Positions 61,278 through 64,000 of a stretch of DNA of 64,000 nt are shown in pieces (the stretch's first letter is position 1; the number at the start of each line of letters is the position of its first letter). The position numbers and the translations under genes were made by a program. Location of the stretch: NCBI GenBank assembly GCA_049601975.1, contig JBMYRC010000005.1:1-64000 (forward strand), written 5' to 3'. Source of the DNA: UBA6544 sp049601975 (GTDB taxonomy: Bacteria; Pseudomonadota; Alphaproteobacteria; UBA8366). The notes beneath the pieces are model-generated. The model did not search any database and had not been told where the DNA came from. It worked only from the letters and a program-made list of their open reading frames with translations.

Positions 61278-61936
61278 CACACCGACTCCAGATGCGACTC
61301 CCACAAATCGACCCGCACCAGGTCCAGGGAATTACCGTTGGCGCCCCACAGCTCATCACCGCCGAATTGAACGCTATAGAGATGCTGTCCCTCTTTCGTG
61401 CCATGCGCGTTTTTATCCGCGAAAATGTGGACACCGTGATCGAATTCAACCGTCCCGGTCTTCCCCCGCGCATATCGCGGCGCACGAGTATGGCCGTCCG
61501 GATGGATATTCACGACACGGACACGGTCACCCGGACGAAACCGCGGCTCCAGCGGGATATCCAGGGTCGCCGGCCCGCCCTTGGTGAGCGCAGATTCCAC
61601 ATTCTTCGCCGCTAAAATTCGCACGCCGTCGGTTTTACCGATCGGCGCTGCCGTGCGCAATTCTTCTTCACTCACAAGCCCGGCTTCGACGAGCAGCGTT
61701 TCCAATCCTGCCAGCCAGTTTTCGTAATATGTATTGCGAAGATAGTCGGCCGGATGCTGTCGCTCACGCGCGTGGCGTCCTTGATCGATATTCCATTTGC
61801 CGAGAAAGCCCGCCGCCAGATTAAGCGCGAAGGCCCGCCGTTCCCATTCTGCATGGAATACGGGCTCTTCATTCTCCGGCTCCGGATGGATGGCTCCGAG
61901 ACCGTGCATACCGCCCAAATCATGACCGCCATTCAT
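61277..61936 (-). CDS. nthB: Nitrile hydratase beta subunit
   Basis: 219-residue beta subunit. MNGGHDLGGMHGLGAI is the standard N-terminus; FHAEWERRAFALNLAAGFLGKWNIDQGRH and YYENWLAGLETLLVEAGLV form the helical half; the C-terminal SH3-like barrel has FRPGDRVRVVNIHPDGHTRAPRYARGKTGTVEFDHGVHIFAD and LYSVQFGGDELWG. Start codon overlaps the alpha-subunit stop by one base. Length and domain order are normal, which argues against a split thiocyanate-hydrolase-type beta. Confidence 0.93.
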   Translation of the reverse strand: MNGGHDLGGMHGLGAIHPEPENEEPVFHAEWERRAFALNLAAGFLGKWNIDQGRHARERQHPADYLRNTYYENWLAGLETLLVEAGLVSEEELRTAAPIGKTDGVRILAAKNVESALTKGGPATLDIPLEPRFRPGDRVRVVNIHPDGHTRAPRYARGKTGTVEFDHGVHIFADKNAHGTKEGQHLYSVQFGGDELWGANGNSLDLVRVDLWESHLESV

Positions 61937-62565
61937 CAGCTTTCACCCGGCGCCGGCGGTGACACGATCTCAACACCAATCATCGAGTTGCGCGTCACCA
62001 AGGCCTCCAATCGATCCGCGGCCCAATCCTCCGTACCCTCCGGCCGTAGGGGCAACACAAGATAGCGCATCTCCGCGGTCGAGTCCCAAACGCGGACTTC
62101 CATATCTTCCGGCAACTCGGTCCCAAACTCCCGTAACACGCCGCGCGGGTCCGCCACGACACGGGAGCGGTAAGGCGCGGCTTTGTACCAAACAGGGGGC
62201 AATCCCAACACCGGCCACGGATAGCAAGAACACAAGGTGCAAACGACCACGTTATGGAGCGACGGCGTGTTCTCTACCGTCATCATGTGCTCGCCTTGGC
62301 GGCCGGTGAAACCAAAAGACGCGATCGCTTCCGTCGCATCTTCCAGAAGCCAAGCCTTATAGTCGGGCTCGGTCCAAGCTTTGGCGACGACCTTCGCGCC
62401 GTTGCGCGGCCCGACCTTATGCTCGTAGGTATCGATTAAGACATCGAGAGCCGCCGGATCGACCAATCCTTTTTCGACCAAAAGCGATTCGATTGCTTTG
62501 ACCCGCAACTCAAGATCGCTGGGGGGGTCGGTATGATCGCGATCGTGATCGTATGAATGCCCCAT
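61936..62565 (-). CDS. nthA: Nitrile hydratase alpha subunit, cobalt type
   Basis: 209-residue catalytic subunit converting nitriles to amides. The metal-binding claw is C109-T-L-C112-S-C114 within VVVCTLCSCYPWPVLGLPPVWYK; Thr after the first Cys is typical of cobalt enzymes, Ser of iron enzymes. The two later cysteines are normally oxidised to sulfinate and sulfenate. RSRVVADPRGVLREFG follows as expected. It begins nine bases after the aldehyde dehydrogenase stop. No amidase gene is nearby to use the product. Confidence 0.95.
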   Translation of the reverse strand: MGHSYDHDRDHTDPPSDLELRVKAIESLLVEKGLVDPAALDVLIDTYEHKVGPRNGAKVVAKAWTEPDYKAWLLEDATEAIASFGFTGRQGEHMMTVENTPSLHNVVVCTLCSCYPWPVLGLPPVWYKAAPYRSRVVADPRGVLREFGTELPEDMEVRVWDSTAEMRYLVLPLRPEGTEDWAADRLEALVTRNSMIGVEIVSPPAPGES

Positions 62566-62574
62566 CCCTGCGTG

Positions 62575-63969
62575 CTACAATTCGTCGGAGCGCAGAACCA
62601 TCATCTTCTCGATCTGCATTTCATGCATGGAGTAAGGAATGCCTCCAACACCGTGACCCGACTGCCGTGCGCCGGCGAACGGCATCCAATCGACTCGGAA
62701 AGCCGTGTGCTCGTTGACCATTACCGCCGTCGCATCGATACGGTTATAGACACGCATCGCGGTGTCGATGTCCTTGGTCATGACCGCCGCCTGGAACGAG
62801 ACGGGAAGCGAGTTCGCCTTCTCGATGGCGTCATCGATATCGTCATAAGAATAGACGCAAATGACCGGCCCAAAAATTTCCATCGTCGAAACGTTGGCGT
62901 CCTCCGGCGGGTTCAAGAGGACCGTCGGCTTGTAGCAGCTTTCCGATATCCGCTCACCGCCTGTCAAGCATTTCGCACCGCCTGCAATTGCCGCCTGCAC
63001 CCATTCATCAACCCGGTCGACCTCAGCCGTACGAATCAACGGGCCCACTTCCGTGTCTCGGGATGTCGGATCGCCGACCTTCATCTTCGAACCCAGCTCA
63101 GCCAAGGTCACCGCTGCTTCCTCGGCGATCGAAGAGTGAGCGAAAATCCGTTGCACGGACACGCATACTTGACCGGCATGATAAAATCCGCCCTTGGCTA
63201 AACGCGGCAACGCATCGTCGAGATCGGCGTCCGCCGCCAATATCACCGGGGCCGCACCGCCGTGCTCAAGTGCGCAGCGCGTACCGGGCGCCAGTTTGGA
63301 GCGCAACATCCAACCGACACGCGCCGACCCAATGAAACTGAAAAAGGCATTTCGCGGATCGGACACCAACGCGGTCGCCACTTCTAAGTCCTGCGGCACC
63401 ACGATCTGGCACCATTCTTTCGGCAGCCCGGCCTCGTATAGAATATTCACGAAAGCAAAGCAGGAGAGCGGCGTAATGTCCGCTGGTTTGACGATGACGG
63501 GGCAGCCGACCGCAATGGCCGGCGTGACCTGATGAACGATCAAATTAAACGGATGATTGAAAGCGCTGACAGCTACTACCGGCCCGATTGGCTCAAATTG
63601 TGTAAACGCAATACGTCCGGTCGACGACGGGTTTAGGCTCATCGGAATGACCCGCCCCCCTTCCGCCCGCAACACCTCGACGCAATTCTCAACGCCGTCT
63701 GCCGCCCGGTCAATTTCGACCAGTGAATCCATCAACGGCTTGCCGCCCTCACGCGCGGCTTCCAGCGCCAATTCCTCGCGGCGCTCCTTGATGATCTCCG
63801 CGGCTCGTTTCAAAATTTCGATGCGTCGGGGTTTCGATAGCCAGCCGTCGCGGTCGCGATAGAGCGCATGCGCCTTCGCCAGAGCATTCTCGACATCTTG
63901 CTGCGTTGCATTCGGCACAGATGAGATATCTGAACCGTCGAAAGGCGCTGTCACAGAAATATTAGTCAT
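62575..63969 (-). CDS. NAD(P)-dependent aldehyde dehydrogenase
   Basis: 464-residue aldehyde dehydrogenase. Asn in VSAFNHPFNL, Glu in CALEHGGAAPV and the nucleophile Cys in YHAGQVCVSVQRIF are the catalytic residues; IVKPADITPLS and IGSARVGWML belong to the cofactor site. It resembles lactaldehyde/phosphonoacetaldehyde-type family members rather than fatty aldehyde enzymes. It is the first visible gene of the operon with nitrile hydratase; the promoter may lie in the last 31 bases or beyond the window. Confidence 0.9.
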   Translation of the reverse strand: MTNISVTAPFDGSDISSVPNATQQDVENALAKAHALYRDRDGWLSKPRRIEILKRAAEIIKERREELALEAAREGGKPLMDSLVEIDRAADGVENCVEVLRAEGGRVIPMSLNPSSTGRIAFTQFEPIGPVVAVSAFNHPFNLIVHQVTPAIAVGCPVIVKPADITPLSCFAFVNILYEAGLPKEWCQIVVPQDLEVATALVSDPRNAFFSFIGSARVGWMLRSKLAPGTRCALEHGGAAPVILAADADLDDALPRLAKGGFYHAGQVCVSVQRIFAHSSIAEEAAVTLAELGSKMKVGDPTSRDTEVGPLIRTAEVDRVDEWVQAAIAGGAKCLTGGERISESCYKPTVLLNPPEDANVSTMEIFGPVICVYSYDDIDDAIEKANSLPVSFQAAVMTKDIDTAMRVYNRIDATAVMVNEHTAFRVDWMPFAGARQSGHGVGGIPYSMHEMQIEKMMVLRSDEL

Positions 63970-64000
63970 GTTTTAAACCGCGTGATGTTGGAATTTTGTT

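Noticed and set aside
60903..62565. Thiocyanate hydrolase instead of nitrile hydratase
   Set aside because: The 219-residue beta subunit is a full nitrile hydratase beta with both domains; thiocyanate hydrolase has these split in two short subunits.
1..64000. CRISPR arrays, tRNA or rRNA genes, insertion sequences
   Set aside because: None seen by eye: no regularly spaced repeats, no transposase or integrase motifs, and no rRNA-like stretches. A tRNA could be missed without a covariance search.

Overview
The window reads as a chromosomal segment of an alphaproteobacterium, most likely a Rhodospirillales-like heterotroph. This is inferred from a SAM-II riboswitch in front of metZ, a complete AapJQMP amino-acid transporter, a CIRCE-controlled groESL operon, PAS_5-type and DUF2336 proteins, and many CaiB, acyl-CoA dehydrogenase and hydantoinase genes. 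I saw no rRNA, tRNA, CRISPR array, integrase or intact insertion sequence. Gene density is high, in short operons on both strands.

Layout: 1-5 kb holds a phosphotransferase, a frameshifted small gene, groEL-groES with CIRCE element and terminator, a VOC protein and a phage-like gene remnant. 5-11 kb holds a CaiB-CitE pair, an enolase-superfamily gene, SAM-II riboswitch-metZ-GST and a hydrolase. 11-20 kb carries folB-folM, a DksA/TraR protein, prfC, an IlvD/Edd dehydratase, a YciI protein and a DUF898-M48 protease pair. 19-29 kb is a catabolic block: CaiB opposite two acyl-CoA dehydrogenases, then a five-gene operon PAS-PrpD-(dihydroxyphthalate decarboxylase-like)-CinA domain-CoxL-like. 29-34 kb has an SRAP protein, a glutamine amidotransferase, a CMD protein, two divergent citrate-synthase genes that are both broken, and a ketopantoate reductase. 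34-39 kb is aapJQMP. 39-47 kb has a serine hydrolase, a DUF2336 protein, an SDR, a frameshifted Sel1/TPR gene, an exported metallo-beta-lactamase-fold protein, a PtxD-like dehydrogenase and a capsule-type glycosyltransferase. 47-52 kb is a 3-hydroxybutyrate-dehydrogenase-like gene with hyuA-hyuB and a PPOX flavoprotein. 52-58 kb is a five-gene operon of uncertain purpose (403-residue unknown, thioredoxin-reductase-like, PLP decarboxylase with an in-frame amber codon, FAD oxidoreductase, enoyl-CoA hydratase). 58-64 kb has a PHB depolymerase, glutathione reductase and an aldehyde dehydrogenase-nitrile hydratase operon.

The most notable things are: (i) several genes broken by in-frame stops or frameshifts, including both citrate-synthase paralogues; (ii) the redox/decarboxylase operon at 52.3-57.9 kb, built around a conserved but unassigned protein; (iii) a likely phosphite-dehydrogenase homologue; (iv) an SRAP protein ending in a perfect beta-clamp motif; (v) a cobalt-type nitrile hydratase operon led by an aldehyde dehydrogenase. 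Functions are assigned from recognisable motifs and family memory only; no database search was possible.
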